From contig CATYZI010000012.1 of the NCBI GenBank assembly GCA_958415625.1, forward strand, positions 1 through 64,000: DNA of 64,000 nucleotides, read 5' to 3'. The notes under the pieces were generated by a model that worked only from the letters and a program-made list of their open reading frames with translations, had not been told where the DNA came from and did no database searches. The stretch comes from an uncultured Collinsella sp. GTDB taxonomy: Bacteria > Actinomycetota > Coriobacteriia > Coriobacteriales > Coriobacteriaceae. This document shows, in pieces, positions 17,207 to 26,350 of the stretch (the first letter of the stretch is position 1; every line of letters begins with the position of its first letter). A program made the position numbers and the translations under genes.

Positions 17207-19165
17207 ATGGCGATTCGGGCGATGGGGCCGAGCGGACAATACGAGACTGGATTGGATGCTGCCGGTGCGGCGCTGCCCGAGTTGCTGGCGCCGGCGGGCG
17301 GACTCGACCAGATGCTTGCGGCCATCGCCGCGGGCGCCGATGCCATCTATGCGGGGTTGGGCGGCTTTAACGCCCGTGTGAGTGCACACGGTTTTACCGA
17401 CGACGAGTTTGCGCGCGGCTGCGCCGTGGCGCATACCCATGGCGTGCGTGTGTACGTGACGCTCAACGTGTTCGTGTTTGACGATGAGTTGTCCGACGCG
17501 GTGGCGTTGGGAGCTCATGCACTGGAGCTGGGCGCCGATGCTCTGATTGTGGCCGATGCCGGGTTGGCCTGCGCGCTGCGCGCGGCGATTCCCGGGGTCG
17601 AGATTCACCTGTCCACGCAGGCGGGCGCTCATAGCGAGGGTGCCGTGCGACTTGCCGCCGATGAGCTGGGGGTCGAGCGCGTGACGACGGCACGCGAGCT
17701 GACGGTCGACGAGATTGCGGCGCTATGTGCCACTGGCGTGCCCATCGAGGTATTCTGCCACGGTGCGATTTGCATCGGCTATTCGGGGGCGTGCGAGTTC
17801 TCGGCCCTGCGGCGTGGGCGCTCGGCGATGCGCGGCGACTGCACGCAGCCGTGCCGTCTGGCGTACGACCTGGTGGACGAGGCGGGACAGAGCGTTGTCG
17901 CCGTCGAGGGAGATCGCCTGCTGTGCCCGCGCGACTATCTGGGTATTGCACATCTGCCTGAGCTTGTAGATGCCGGCGTGGCGTCGCTCAAGATCGAGGG
18001 GCGCATGAAGAACCCCGATTACGTATTCAACGTGGTGCGGGTGTGGCGCCGGGCACTCGATATGCTGTGCGACGGCGCGTGGGACTCCGGTGCCGTGGAA
18101 GAGCTTGAGCGCGAGCTGGGAAGGTCGTTTAACCGTGGGTTTACCGATGCGTACCTGCGAGGGCGTTCGGGTGCCGAGCTGATGAGCTTTGAGCGTGCGA
18201 TTAACCAGGGCGTGCGCGTGGGGCGCTTGGTCGCTGTGGGCCACGAAGAGGTGACCGTTGAGCTCGACGCCGCCGTGGCGGCGGGTGACACGCTCGAGAT
18301 TCGGTTTTATCCGGGTGTCGACGCGCGTCCCGATGTGCCTAAGCGCTGGCCGCAGGTGCCCTGCCCGGTGGATGCCGCAGCGGGGAAGCGCGTCGTCGTG
18401 CATTGCAAGCGTAAGGTGGACACGGGCTGCGAGGTATACCTGATTCGCAGCGCCGGCGTGTTGGATCAGACGGCGGCGGTGTTGGAGCGCATGCGGGCCG
18501 AGGCGGATGCGATTGCGCCCGTTGCACGTGCCGTTGAGGCACTGCCCTTTGAGGACGTTGCGGTGGATGGCGGTGCGTCGACGGAGTTGGTGGAGTGCGC
18601 GGTTCCCACTCGCATGGTTTTTGCTTGGCAACTGATGGATGCCGACCCGCGCGGAGAACTCGATTTGTCCGACGCCGTTGTGGTGCTTGACGAGGTGTGC
18701 CGCACGGGTGACGCTGACCGGACCTGCTCACTGATGCAGCGTGCCGGGCGCGTCGTCTGCCGCAACCTGGGACAGGTGGTGATCGCTCGCGAGCTGGGCG
18801 TGACGTTTGACGTGGCGGCGCCGGTGTTCTGCGCGAATCGGGCAACGCTTACCTGGCTGCGCGGACTTGGTGCGGGGCGGGTGTACTTGCCGGCCGAGTT
18901 GCTCGGCAATGATGCGGAGCGTATTGCCGAACTGGCTGCTTGTCCCGGTGTCTTGGGGCCTGTCGATGCCGACCGTCCCGAGCTTATGGTGTGCGAGCAC
19001 TGCTTGCTGACTGCCGAGGGCGCCTGCGCCACGGATGCAACGGGGCAGATCCGTTGTCGTGACTGCTCGCGCCGTCAGCGGGCGCGCTTTTTGGTCGAAC
19101 GTGACGGCACGCGTTTGCCGGTCGTTATCGACGCGTGCGGCAGGACGAGGATTTTCCTGTCGTAG
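17207..19165 (+). CDS. U32-family peptidase / RlhA-like protein
   Basis: 652 residues. It opens with LLAPAGGLDQMLAAIAAGADAIYAG and has the family core EVFCHGAICIGYSGACEFS, RGDCTQPCR and LKIEGRMKNPDYV around residues 180-270. Related proteins include collagenase-like U32 proteins and RNA hydroxylation enzymes (RlhA, TrhP), so peptidase activity is not assured. A cysteine cluster (CEHC, CRDC) near the C-terminus may bind metal. ATG 17207 follows AAGGAG by 8 bases; an earlier ATG at 17180 has no such site. It is divergent from the PBP gene. Confidence 0.88.
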   Translation: MAIRAMGPSGQYETGLDAAGAALPELLAPAGGLDQMLAAIAAGADAIYAGLGGFNARVSAHGFTDDEFARGCAVAHTHGVRVYVTLNVFVFDDELSDAVALGAHALELGADALIVADAGLACALRAAIPGVEIHLSTQAGAHSEGAVRLAADELGVERVTTARELTVDEIAALCATGVPIEVFCHGAICIGYSGACEFSALRRGRSAMRGDCTQPCRLAYDLVDEAGQSVVAVEGDRLLCPRDYLGIAHLPELVDAGVASLKIEGRMKNPDYVFNVVRVWRRALDMLCDGAWDSGAVEELERELGRSFNRGFTDAYLRGRSGAELMSFERAINQGVRVGRLVAVGHEEVTVELDAAVAAGDTLEIRFYPGVDARPDVPKRWPQVPCPVDAAAGKRVVVHCKRKVDTGCEVYLIRSAGVLDQTAAVLERMRAEADAIAPVARAVEALPFEDVAVDGGASTELVECAVPTRMVFAWQLMDADPRGELDLSDAVVVLDEVCRTGDADRTCSLMQRAGRVVCRNLGQVVIARELGVTFDVAAPVFCANRATLTWLRGLGAGRVYLPAELLGNDAERIAELAACPGVLGPVDADRPELMVCEHCLLTAEGACATDATGQIRCRDCSRRQRARFLVERDGTRLPVVIDACGRTRIFLS

Positions 19166-19262
19166 GTGTTCGGCCGCGCCGTTTTGGTTATCATAAGAGA
19201 GTTTATGAACTTCCAGCACCGCCGTATCCGGTGAGGGTGCTATAGCAAAAGGAGGATACCCA

Positions 19263-20474
19263 ATGCTGTCTGTTGACGAGCAAATGCGTATCATCACCTC
19301 GGGTGCAGCGCAGATCGTCCCCGAGGCCGACCTTCGCAAGAAGCTTGAGAAGGGCGAGCCCCTCAACATCAAGCTCGGCGTCGATCCCACCAGCCCCGAC
19401 CTGCACCTGGGCCATGCCGTGCCCCTGCGCAAGATGCGTCAGTTCCAGGACCTGGGCCACAACGTCACCCTCATCATCGGCAACGGCACCGCGCTGATCG
19501 GCGACCCCTCGGGCAAGAACTCCACGCGTCCGCAGCTTTCGCAGGAGCAGATCGAGGCCAACGCCGAGACCTACGTGAGCCAGGCCATGAAGATCCTGGA
19601 TCCCGAGAAGACCACCATCGTGCACAACGGCGACTGGATCCTTTCGATGGACCTGGCCGGCCTGCTGCAGGTGTGCTCCAAGTTCACCGTCGCTCGCATC
19701 CTTGAGCGCGACGACTTTACCAAGCGCTACCAGTCCCAGACGCCGATCGCCCTGCACGAGTTTCTGTACCCCGTGATGCAGGCCTTCGACTCCGTTCAGA
19801 TCAAGGCCGACGTCGAGATGGGCGGCACCGACCAGCTCTTCAACCTGCTCGCCGGCCGCGAGCTCATGGAGAAGATGGGCATGGAGCCGCAGATTGCGCT
19901 CACCATGCCGCTGCTCGAGGGCACCGACGGCGTGCGCAAGATGTCCAAGTCCTATGGCAACTACATCGGCCTGACCGACGCTCCCAAGGATATGTTCGGC
20001 AAGACCATGTCCATCCCCGACGAGATGATCGGCAAGTACTATCGTCTGGCCAGCTCGCTCGCCCCGGCCGAGGTCGACAAGATCGACGCCGCCCTGGCCG
20101 ACGGTTCTGCCGACCCCTACGAGCTCAAGCGCGCGCTGGGCCGCGACCTGTGCGATACCTACCACGGCGCCGGCGCCGGCGACGAGGCCCAGGCCGAGTT
20201 CGACCGTGTGTTCAAGGAGGGCCAGCTCGCCGACTTCCCCGAGAAGCACGTTGAGCTGACTGTTAACGACGAGGGCCAGATCTACCTCGCCGGCCTGCTC
20301 AAGGACTTGGGTCTTTCGGCGAGCGCCGGCCAGGCTCGTCGCGATATCGACGGCGGCGGTGTCAAGATCAACGGCAAGGCCGTGGCTCCCAAGAGCTATA
20401 ACATCGATCCCAGCGCCCTCAAGCTGGGCGACACCCTCTCCGTGGGCAAGCGCAAGGGCTTCAAGTTGGTCTAA
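19263..20474 (+). CDS. tyrS: Tyrosyl-tRNA synthetase
   Basis: 403 residues. It charges tRNA-Tyr. The class I motifs are PDLHLGHAVPL (HIGH-type, near residue 45) and KMSKSYGN near 227; the C-terminal ~65 residues form an S4-like RNA-binding domain (GLSASAGQARRDIDGGGVKING). AAAGGAGG precedes the ATG. The ~100-base upstream gap shows no T-box structure I could recognise. A clean terminator follows. Confidence 0.97.
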   Translation: MLSVDEQMRIITSGAAQIVPEADLRKKLEKGEPLNIKLGVDPTSPDLHLGHAVPLRKMRQFQDLGHNVTLIIGNGTALIGDPSGKNSTRPQLSQEQIEANAETYVSQAMKILDPEKTTIVHNGDWILSMDLAGLLQVCSKFTVARILERDDFTKRYQSQTPIALHEFLYPVMQAFDSVQIKADVEMGGTDQLFNLLAGRELMEKMGMEPQIALTMPLLEGTDGVRKMSKSYGNYIGLTDAPKDMFGKTMSIPDEMIGKYYRLASSLAPAEVDKIDAALADGSADPYELKRALGRDLCDTYHGAGAGDEAQAEFDRVFKEGQLADFPEKHVELTVNDEGQIYLAGLLKDLGLSASAGQARRDIDGGGVKINGKAVAPKSYNIDPSALKLGDTLSVGKRKGFKLV

Positions 20475-20498
20475 CGAGCGAGTTGACCTCACAAGTGC

Positions 20499-20537
20499 AA
20501 AAAGGCCGCAGCCGGGAATCCCGACTGCGGCCTTTTT
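20499..20537 (+). terminator. Terminator of tyrS
   Basis: AAAAAGGCCGCAG pairs perfectly with CTGCGGCCTTTTT around an inner CCGGGAATCCCG-type loop, ending in five T. It is symmetrical and could work in both directions. Confidence 0.93.
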
Positions 20538-20547
20538 GGTTACGACG

Positions 20548-20573
20548 ATCCCTTGGGGACGGAGGGATCATTT
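20548..20573. repeat. GATCCC-TTGGGGACGGA-GGGATC repeat element
   Basis: A short palindromic element with GATCCC / GGGATC ends around a GGGGACGGA core, followed by ATTT. The same unit occurs at 44281-44395 between ftsX and rnr in a longer form. It lies between the tyrS terminator and ade. Confidence 0.65.
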
Positions 20574-20695
20574 GGCGGTGCCGTTAAGCGGAGAGGCGTA
20601 TTGTTGACCCATCGTTTGGGCATACAATGGCTGTTGGCTTGCTGCGGTGAAGGCTCGTCCGCTCCGCAGTTATTTCTACAGTTAAAGGAGTATGT

Positions 20696-22516
20696 ATGTC
20701 CGTTGAGGTCATGAGGACTGTGATCGAGGCCGCCGAGGGCCGCGTGCCCGTCGACACGCTGTTTACCAATGCGCAGATCGTCGACGTGTATGGCCAGCGT
20801 GTGGCGCCCGGTAGCGTTGCCGTCAAGGACGGTGTGATCGTCGGCGTGCTCTACGATGGTCGCGACGATGCCGCTGGCACCTACGAGGCAACTGAGGTCA
20901 TCGACTGCCAGGGTCGCTATCTCGCTCCCGGTTTTATTGACGGGCATTTGCACATTGAGTCCTCGAACATCCGCCCCGCCGAGTATGCGCGCATGGCGGC
21001 GACGCGCGGTACCACCACCGCTATTGCTGACAGCCACGAGATTGCCAATGTTGCCGGTCTCGACGGCTTGCGCTTTATGATCGAGGACGGCCGCCGCGCA
21101 CCCATCTCCATCAAGTACATGATGCCTTCGTGCGTGCCCGCACTGCCCGACGAGCAGGCCGGTGCCGTTATTTCGGCTGCCGATATGCAGGCGTTTTTTG
21201 CCGAGCATCCAGGCGATGTCTTTGGTCTGGGCGAAATGATGAATCTGCCGGGCGTCTTTATGGCCGACCCCGAGACCTGTGCTCGCATCGATGCTGCCAA
21301 CCAGACGCCGTCCAAGCAGGTTGACGGCCACGCGCCGCTCGTTGCCGGTAAGGACCTCAACGCATATGCCGCAGCGGGCATTGTCGCCGACCACGAGTCG
21401 ACGATTCCCGAGGAAGCACTCGACAAGCTGTCCCGCGGCATGTATGTGATGCTGCGTGAGGGCACGTGCAGCCACGACCTGGCCAACCTGTCTCCGATGC
21501 TGTTGGAGAATCCTTCCCGTGCCCGCCGCTGCTGCTTTGCGACCGACGACCGCGCTCCCTCCGATGCGCTTTCGACCGGTATGATCGACAATGCCTGCCG
21601 CGTGGCTATCGAGGCCGGTATCGACCCCGTGGTCGCCATCTCCATGGCGTCCCTTTCCACGGCTGAGGCATTTGGCCTGGACCACGGCTTTCGCGACCCG
21701 CATGAGCTGCGTGGCGCCATCGCCCCGGGCAAGCGTGCCGACCTGCTGGTACTCAACGACCTGACGTTTGCCACGGCTCCGCATCGCGTATATGCCGCCG
21801 GTGCCCTGGTGGCGCAGGACGGCACCTTTGTGGGCGAGATTGCACCCGAGATGGCCGAGGTTGCGGCCCTTGCCGATGAGCTGCGTGCTTCCGTTAAGCT
21901 GCCGAAGCTTTCGCTCGACGTGTTCGACTATGCCTTTAAGCCGGGCGAGGCCGTGATCGACGTGGTGCCGGGTAAGGCCATCACGGGTATGGCTCGCCCC
22001 GAGAACGCCGAGGGCCTGCGTCGCATTATGCTGATTGAGCGCCACGGCCGCGGCGTGTCACTGCAGGCCGAGGGCGCCGACGGCGATGGTCCTGCGGGCC
22101 TGGGTCTTGTTGGCAAGCACATCGGTCGCGGCTGGGTGCGCGGCTTTACCATCACGGGCGGCGCTATCGCTTCGACGATCGGCCACGACTCGCACAACGT
22201 GTGCGTGGTGGGCGATAACGCGGCCGATATGATGGCGGCCGTCGAGGCTGTGGGCCAGGGCGGCCACGTGCTGGTGCGCAACGGCGAGGTCGTGGCGCTT
22301 ATTCCGCTGGCGCTCGGCGGCCTGATGAGCGAAGGCACTGCCGAAGACGTCGCGGCGCAGCACGACGACTTTATGGCCAAGGCGCGCGCCATGGGTATTG
22401 AGCCGCCGCTCGACCCCATCATGGGCATCATCTTCCTGCCCCTGCCGGTCATCCCGACGCTCCGCATCCGCCCCGAGGGCATGTTCGACGTTACAACCTT
22501 CACCTACGCCGACTAG
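20696..22516 (+). CDS. ade: Adenine deaminase
   Basis: 606 residues, the length of the bacterial Ade family, an amidohydrolase that converts adenine to hypoxanthine and ammonia. Seen are YLAPGFIDGHLHIESS (metal-binding histidines, near residue 80), the C-terminal GGAIASTIGHDSHNVCVVG, and PLPVIPTLRIRPEGMFDV. It serves purine salvage. ATG 20696 follows AAAGGAG by 5 bases. No purine riboswitch was recognised upstream. Its TAG stop lies inside a dispersed repeat (22511-22565). Confidence 0.94.
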   Translation: MSVEVMRTVIEAAEGRVPVDTLFTNAQIVDVYGQRVAPGSVAVKDGVIVGVLYDGRDDAAGTYEATEVIDCQGRYLAPGFIDGHLHIESSNIRPAEYARMAATRGTTTAIADSHEIANVAGLDGLRFMIEDGRRAPISIKYMMPSCVPALPDEQAGAVISAADMQAFFAEHPGDVFGLGEMMNLPGVFMADPETCARIDAANQTPSKQVDGHAPLVAGKDLNAYAAAGIVADHESTIPEEALDKLSRGMYVMLREGTCSHDLANLSPMLLENPSRARRCCFATDDRAPSDALSTGMIDNACRVAIEAGIDPVVAISMASLSTAEAFGLDHGFRDPHELRGAIAPGKRADLLVLNDLTFATAPHRVYAAGALVAQDGTFVGEIAPEMAEVAALADELRASVKLPKLSLDVFDYAFKPGEAVIDVVPGKAITGMARPENAEGLRRIMLIERHGRGVSLQAEGADGDGPAGLGLVGKHIGRGWVRGFTITGGAIASTIGHDSHNVCVVGDNAADMMAAVEAVGQGGHVLVRNGEVVALIPLALGGLMSEGTAEDVAAQHDDFMAKARAMGIEPPLDPIMGIIFLPLPVIPTLRIRPEGMFDVTTFTYAD

Positions 22517-22565
22517 TCATCGGGGACGTTCTTAAACGACTAGTCGTTGGGGACACTCTTTGGCG
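22511..22565 (+). repeat. GGGGAC/ACTAGT palindromic repeat, left copy
   Basis: Contains GGGGACGTT, then the perfect palindrome AACGACTAGTCGTT, then GGGGACACTCTT. A nearly identical copy in the opposite orientation lies at 23575-23640, so the two form inverted repeats around the HAD gene 22723-23517. This copy includes the ade stop codon. Confidence 0.8.
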
Positions 22566-22655
22566 TGTCGCCTGACGCTGCGATTGTGGGACCTCTGGCA
22601 TGTGTGAGCTATTTGCCAGGTCCTTGTAACGTTTACGCCCGCGGAGTCTTATTTG

Positions 22656-22720
22656 AGCTCCCTTTGGGTACGTTGGAATCGGATACACGTTCGATTCCAA
22701 CAAGCCCGAAGGGAGCTTTT
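22656..22720 (+). promoter_or_regulatory. Long leader hairpin covering the ribosome binding site of the HAD gene
   Basis: Two stacked helices: 22656-22668 with 22705-22717 (13 bp, one G-T wobble) and 22672-22681 with 22692-22701 (10 bp). The right outer arm contains AAGGGAGC, the apparent Shine-Dalgarno of the ATG at 22723, and is followed by TTTT. It could act as a terminator, or as an RNA switch that hides the ribosome binding site. Only the fold is seen. Confidence 0.6.
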
Positions 22721-22722
22721 CT

Positions 22723-23517
22723 ATGTTTAAACTGATTGCATCCGATATGGACGGCACGCTGCTTGACGAAAACGGCCAGGTGCCTCCCGAGACCTACGAA
22801 CTGATTTTGGCGCTACGCGAGCATGGCGTGCATTTTGCCGCGTCGTCAGGCCGCCGCTACGATCGCCTGTGCGAGTTCTTTGCGCCCGTTCGCGACAAGA
22901 TGGACTTTGTCGCAGCTAACGGTGCCCAGGTCTTCGCCGACGGCAAAATGGTAGACCGCGAGGTATATTCGCACCTGGCGATTCGAAAGCTCGCCCAGGC
23001 CGTCGCGACGTTTCCCAATCTGCATCTTGCACTCTTCGACCGAACCAAGTCCTTTTTGCTCGATGACGAGTGCAAGTTCGTGCGCGAGGTCGATAAGGAC
23101 CTTCCCAATGCCGAGCGCATTTGGGAGCTGCCCGATCCCAGCGTAAATATCATCAAAGCGAGTATCTTCTGCGACGACGGTGCCGTTATGGACAGTGCGT
23201 ACGTGCTGCAGCGCGAACTCGGTCAGCTCTTTACTTTTGCGCCTTCGGGCAACGCGTGGATCGATGCCATGCAGCCTGGTGTGTCGAAGGCCTCGGGTAT
23301 CGCACAGCTCGCGGAGCATTATGGCATTGGGCGCGATGAGGTTATGGCGTTTGGCGACTCGATGAACGACTACGAGATCATTCGCTTTGTGGGCACGGGC
23401 TGCGCGATGGAAAATGCACGTCCCGCGCTCAAGGCCGTTGCCGATCGCGTGGTGGGACGCAACCGCGACCACGCCGTCCAGCAGGAGCTCCGCCGTGTTC
23501 TGGAGAGTCTCGCCTAA
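22723..23517 (+). CDS. Cof-type HAD-superfamily phosphatase
   Basis: 264 residues with HAD motif I SDMDGTLLDENG (nucleophile Asp near residue 8), motif II serine in AASSGRRYDR, lysine in VSKASGIAQL and motif IV MAFGDSMNDYEI. The C2-type cap places it among Cof/YbiV phosphatases acting on sugar phosphates or flavin precursors; the substrate is unknown. The gene lies alone between inverted repeats and has a strong hairpin over its ribosome binding site. Confidence 0.9.
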   Translation: MFKLIASDMDGTLLDENGQVPPETYELILALREHGVHFAASSGRRYDRLCEFFAPVRDKMDFVAANGAQVFADGKMVDREVYSHLAIRKLAQAVATFPNLHLALFDRTKSFLLDDECKFVREVDKDLPNAERIWELPDPSVNIIKASIFCDDGAVMDSAYVLQRELGQLFTFAPSGNAWIDAMQPGVSKASGIAQLAEHYGIGRDEVMAFGDSMNDYEIIRFVGTGCAMENARPALKAVADRVVGRNRDHAVQQELRRVLESLA

Positions 23518-23574
23518 TCCGGCAGATGGGGACGTTCCCGTTCTGCCGGCAGGGGGGGGGCAGTCCTTGCAGCT

Positions 23575-23640
23575 TTTCGCGAAGAGTGTCCCCAACGACT
23601 AGTCATTTAAGAACGTCCCCAATGACTAGCCGATGACTAG
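23575..23640 (-). repeat. GGGGAC/ACTAGT palindromic repeat, right copy (inverted)
   Basis: Reverse complement of the 22511-22565 element with a few changes and an extra GACTAG unit. It runs into the TAG stop (minus strand, 23637-23639) of the next HAD gene. A related GGCAGATGGGGACG...TCTGCC hairpin and a run of nine G lie at 23521-23561. Confidence 0.78.
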
Positions 23641-24479
23641 GAGAGGGCAGCCATGATGGCGCGGGCGACGCCGTCGTGGTCGTTATCGTATTCGGTGATG
23701 GCGTCGGCGGCGTCGCGGTCCTCGGGCTCGGCGTTGATCATGGCCATGCCATGGCCCGCTGCCTGCAGCATGGGGATGTCGTTGATGTTGTCGCCGAAGG
23801 CCCAGGCGTCGGCAAGACGCTCGCCCAGATGCTCGCACAGCCACGTGAGGGCCGTTCCCTTGGTGGCGCCCTCGCCCATGACCTCGATATTCATGGCGTA
23901 CGAACGCGTGACCTCAATGCCTCCGAGCGTGTCGAGCTCCGCCGCGATGGCGTCGCGATCGGCCGGGTCGTGCCAGTACATGGCGATGCGTTCGAGCGTC
24001 TCGACCTCGTCGATCTTGCTGTCGATATCCAAGTCGATCGGTGTTCGTGTGCGCTTGAGCGAAGCCGCGATGTGGGGGTCGCCGCCGCAGAATTCGTTCA
24101 GGCGCGTGTAGAGCGAGCGGGGGAGGAAGCACTGCCCGTCAGCGAAGATGTCGAAGGTGACGTCATGGCCGGCGGCAATGCTATGGACGCGGTGGGCGAT
24201 GGTGCGGTCGAGCGGTCGGCTCAAAATGCGCGTAGCACGTGAGGCATCGGCGGGCGTGCCGTCGTCGAGCTGCCAGACGCTGGCACCGTTGGCGCAGACC
24301 GCGTAGTGTACGGCAGGATGGGCGAGGATGGGCTCAAAGATGCCCGACAGCGGACGTCCCGTGCACGGTACAAACTCAATGCCGCGACGTGCGAGCTCGT
24401 CGAGCATCGACCAGGTGGCGTCGCTCATCAGTTTGTCGCTCGTCAACAGCGTCCCATCCATATCGGAAAAAACAATCAT
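23637..24479 (-). CDS. Cof-type HAD-superfamily phosphatase (second)
   Basis: 280 residues. Motif I is FSDMDGTLLTSD at the N-terminus, motif II is PCTGRPLSG, motif III lysine is in GATKGTAL, and motif IV is AFGDNINDIPML, so the catalytic set is complete. It is a paralogue of the gene at 22723-23517 but differs strongly in sequence. The substrate is unknown. It lies downstream of citrate synthase on the same strand but beyond a terminator, so is probably separately transcribed. Confidence 0.9.
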   Translation of the reverse strand: MIVFSDMDGTLLTSDKLMSDATWSMLDELARRGIEFVPCTGRPLSGIFEPILAHPAVHYAVCANGASVWQLDDGTPADASRATRILSRPLDRTIAHRVHSIAAGHDVTFDIFADGQCFLPRSLYTRLNEFCGGDPHIAASLKRTRTPIDLDIDSKIDEVETLERIAMYWHDPADRDAIAAELDTLGGIEVTRSYAMNIEVMGEGATKGTALTWLCEHLGERLADAWAFGDNINDIPMLQAAGHGMAMINAEPEDRDAADAITEYDNDHDGVARAIMAALS

Positions 24480-24504
24480 TCGATGCAGCCCTTTCTGCTG
24501 GCAT

Positions 24505-24542
24505 AAAAAGCGTGGCCGAGGGCGGTGATGCCCTGGCCACGC
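24505..24542 (-). terminator. Terminator of citrate synthase (minus strand)
   Basis: GCGTGGCC...GGGC pairs with GCCC...GGCCACGC around GGTGAT, with TTTTT following on the minus strand. It lies between the citrate synthase stop and the HAD gene start. Confidence 0.85.
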
Positions 24543-24566
24543 TCGAGTTCTATAACGGTCCGTGTC

Positions 24567-25985
24567 CTAGCGGTCGGCGAGCGGCTTGTACTCCAGCGGT
24601 TCGATCACCGGGCGGTAGGCGGGTCGGATGATGCGGTGCGCGCAGAAGAGCTCTTCCATGCGGTGCGCCGACCAGCCTGCCATGCGGGCGACGGCGAACA
24701 GCGGCGTAAAGAGCGTCTCGGGCACACCGAGCATCTTGTAGATAAAGCCCGTGTACAGGTCGATGTTGGCGCAGATGGGCTTGGTCATGCCGTGGTCGCG
24801 CATGACCTGGGGTGCCAGGCGCTCAATGCGCTCGATGAGTGCGAACTCTTCGCCCAAGTCCTTCTTGGCTGCCAGCGAGCGCGCGTAACGGCGGCATACC
24901 TCGGCGCGTGGGTCGCTCAGCGTGTAGACGGCGTGGCCCATACCGTAGATGAGGCCCGTGCCGTCGAAGGCCTGCTTGTCGAGGATCTTGCCCAGGTAGG
25001 CCGCGACCTCGTCCTCGTCCTCCCAGTTGGAAACATGCGCGCGGATGTCCTCGTGCATAGACACGACCTTGGCATTGGCACCGCCGTGGCGCGGGCCCTT
25101 GAGCGAGCCGATAGCCGCGGCGTAGGCGGAATACGGGTCGGTGGCCGAAGACGACAGCACGCGGCAAGCGAAGGTGGAGTTGTTGCCGCCGCCGTGCTCG
25201 GCATGCAGCATGAGCATCACGTCGAGCAGCATCGCCTCATCGCGGGTGAACGCCATGCCGCCGCGCAGGACCTGTAGGATGGTCTCGGCGGTGGAGAGAC
25301 CGGGCGTGGGGTGCGGCACGTGAACCTCGGAGCCGCGAAGCTTGGCGATCGAGGCCATGTGTGCGAAGGCGGCGATGCGCGGGAGACGTGCGAGCATGGA
25401 AATGGCGACGTCGATTTCGTGCTCGGGCGTGATCACGTCTGGTTCGGCATCGAAGGCGTAGAGCAGCAGCACAGCGCGCTGGAGCACGTTCATGATGCTC
25501 GACGACACCGTGGTCATGGGGAACTCTTTGACGTACTCGTCGCTCAGATGTCTAAAGGCACCTAGGCGCTCGCAGAAGCCGTCGAGCTCTTCTTTGTTGG
25601 GTAGCGAACCCGTGATAAGCAGATAGGCGACTTCTTCGTAGCCGTAGCGATTCTCGGCCTGGGCATTGTTGACCAGATCCTCGATGCTGTAGCCGCGAAG
25701 CGTGAGCTTGCCCTGATCGGGCACGACCTTTCCGTCGACCTTGTTGTAGCCGTGCACATCCGAGATACGAGTGAGGCCCGCGACCACGCCCGAGCCGTCG
25801 GCATTGCGCAGGCCGCGCTTGACATTGTGCTCGACAAACAGGCCCTCGTCATAAGGGTCGGTCGGAAGGCCGTGGTAGAGGTTTTCGCTCTCAGGCGAAA
25901 TCTGGCGGCTTGCTTCGTAATCCAGAACCAGGCGGCTCAAGTGGTCATCGAAGCGGTAATAGATTTTCTTGGCGTCGTAGGCCAT
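24567..25985 (-). CDS. gltA: Citrate synthase
   Basis: 472 residues. It condenses oxaloacetate and acetyl-CoA to citrate. The catalytic region HAEHGGGNNSTFACRVLSSS is near residue 260, KGPRHGGANAKV near 305, YGMGHAVYTLSDPRA near 360 and the C-terminal AGWSAHRMEE. It is longer at the N-terminus than the E. coli enzyme, as in Gram-positive citrate synthases. In a fermentative bacterium the likely role is 2-oxoglutarate supply for glutamate; gltB lies at 59276. A methylcitrate synthase cannot be fully excluded. Confidence 0.92.
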   Translation of the reverse strand: MAYDAKKIYYRFDDHLSRLVLDYEASRQISPESENLYHGLPTDPYDEGLFVEHNVKRGLRNADGSGVVAGLTRISDVHGYNKVDGKVVPDQGKLTLRGYSIEDLVNNAQAENRYGYEEVAYLLITGSLPNKEELDGFCERLGAFRHLSDEYVKEFPMTTVSSSIMNVLQRAVLLLYAFDAEPDVITPEHEIDVAISMLARLPRIAAFAHMASIAKLRGSEVHVPHPTPGLSTAETILQVLRGGMAFTRDEAMLLDVMLMLHAEHGGGNNSTFACRVLSSSATDPYSAYAAAIGSLKGPRHGGANAKVVSMHEDIRAHVSNWEDEDEVAAYLGKILDKQAFDGTGLIYGMGHAVYTLSDPRAEVCRRYARSLAAKKDLGEEFALIERIERLAPQVMRDHGMTKPICANIDLYTGFIYKMLGVPETLFTPLFAVARMAGWSAHRMEELFCAHRIIRPAYRPVIEPLEYKPLADR

Positions 25986-26062
25986 GCGCGCTCCTCTCCG
26001 GGCCGCATCGGGGTGACTTGCATGGGCATGCGCGCGTCAGGCTATCCCCAGCGGCCTGTTCG

Positions 26063-26350
26063 CTACAGGCGGTACATAAAGTTAAAGACGTCCTCGCGCT
26101 GAATGGACACGTTGACGCCCGAAAGCTCGCCGGCCTCGGCCAGGGCCTTCTGCAGCTCGGCGAAGTCGAGCTTGGACTCGGCGGTGTCGGCCAGCATGGT
26201 CATGGTGAAGATGTCCTCGATAATGGACTGCGTAATGTCGCGGATGTCGACATTGGCTTCGCCCAGGACACGGGTGACGCCGGCGACGATGCCGGGGCGG
26301 TTCTTGCCAAGGACGGTGATGACGATACGGGAGGACGAGATCTCGGCCAT
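26063..26350 (-). CDS. ACT-domain protein (UPF0237 type)
   Basis: 95 residues made of one ACT domain plus a short tail: RIVITVLGKNRPGIVAGVTRVLGEANVDIRDITQ, then FTMTMLADT. Such proteins (YkvM/GcvR-like group) are thought to sense small ligands, often amino acids; none has been fixed for this group. In other bacteria the usual partner is a large PFL-family (DUF711) protein, not seen here. It lies 77 bases upstream of citrate synthase on the same strand. Confidence 0.87.
   Translation of the reverse strand: MAEISSSRIVITVLGKNRPGIVAGVTRVLGEANVDIRDITQSIIEDIFTMTMLADTAESKLDFAELQKALAEAGELSGVNVSIQREDVFNFMYRL

Noticed and set aside
19166..19262. T-box leader before tyrS
   Set aside because: The gap is too short and shows no T-box sequence or specifier loop.
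20574..20695. Purine riboswitch before ade
   Set aside because: No conserved purine aptamer core was visible.
22547..22735. 62-codon open frame before the HAD gene
   Set aside because: It spans the leader hairpin and runs into the HAD start; no ribosome binding site or conserved feature.
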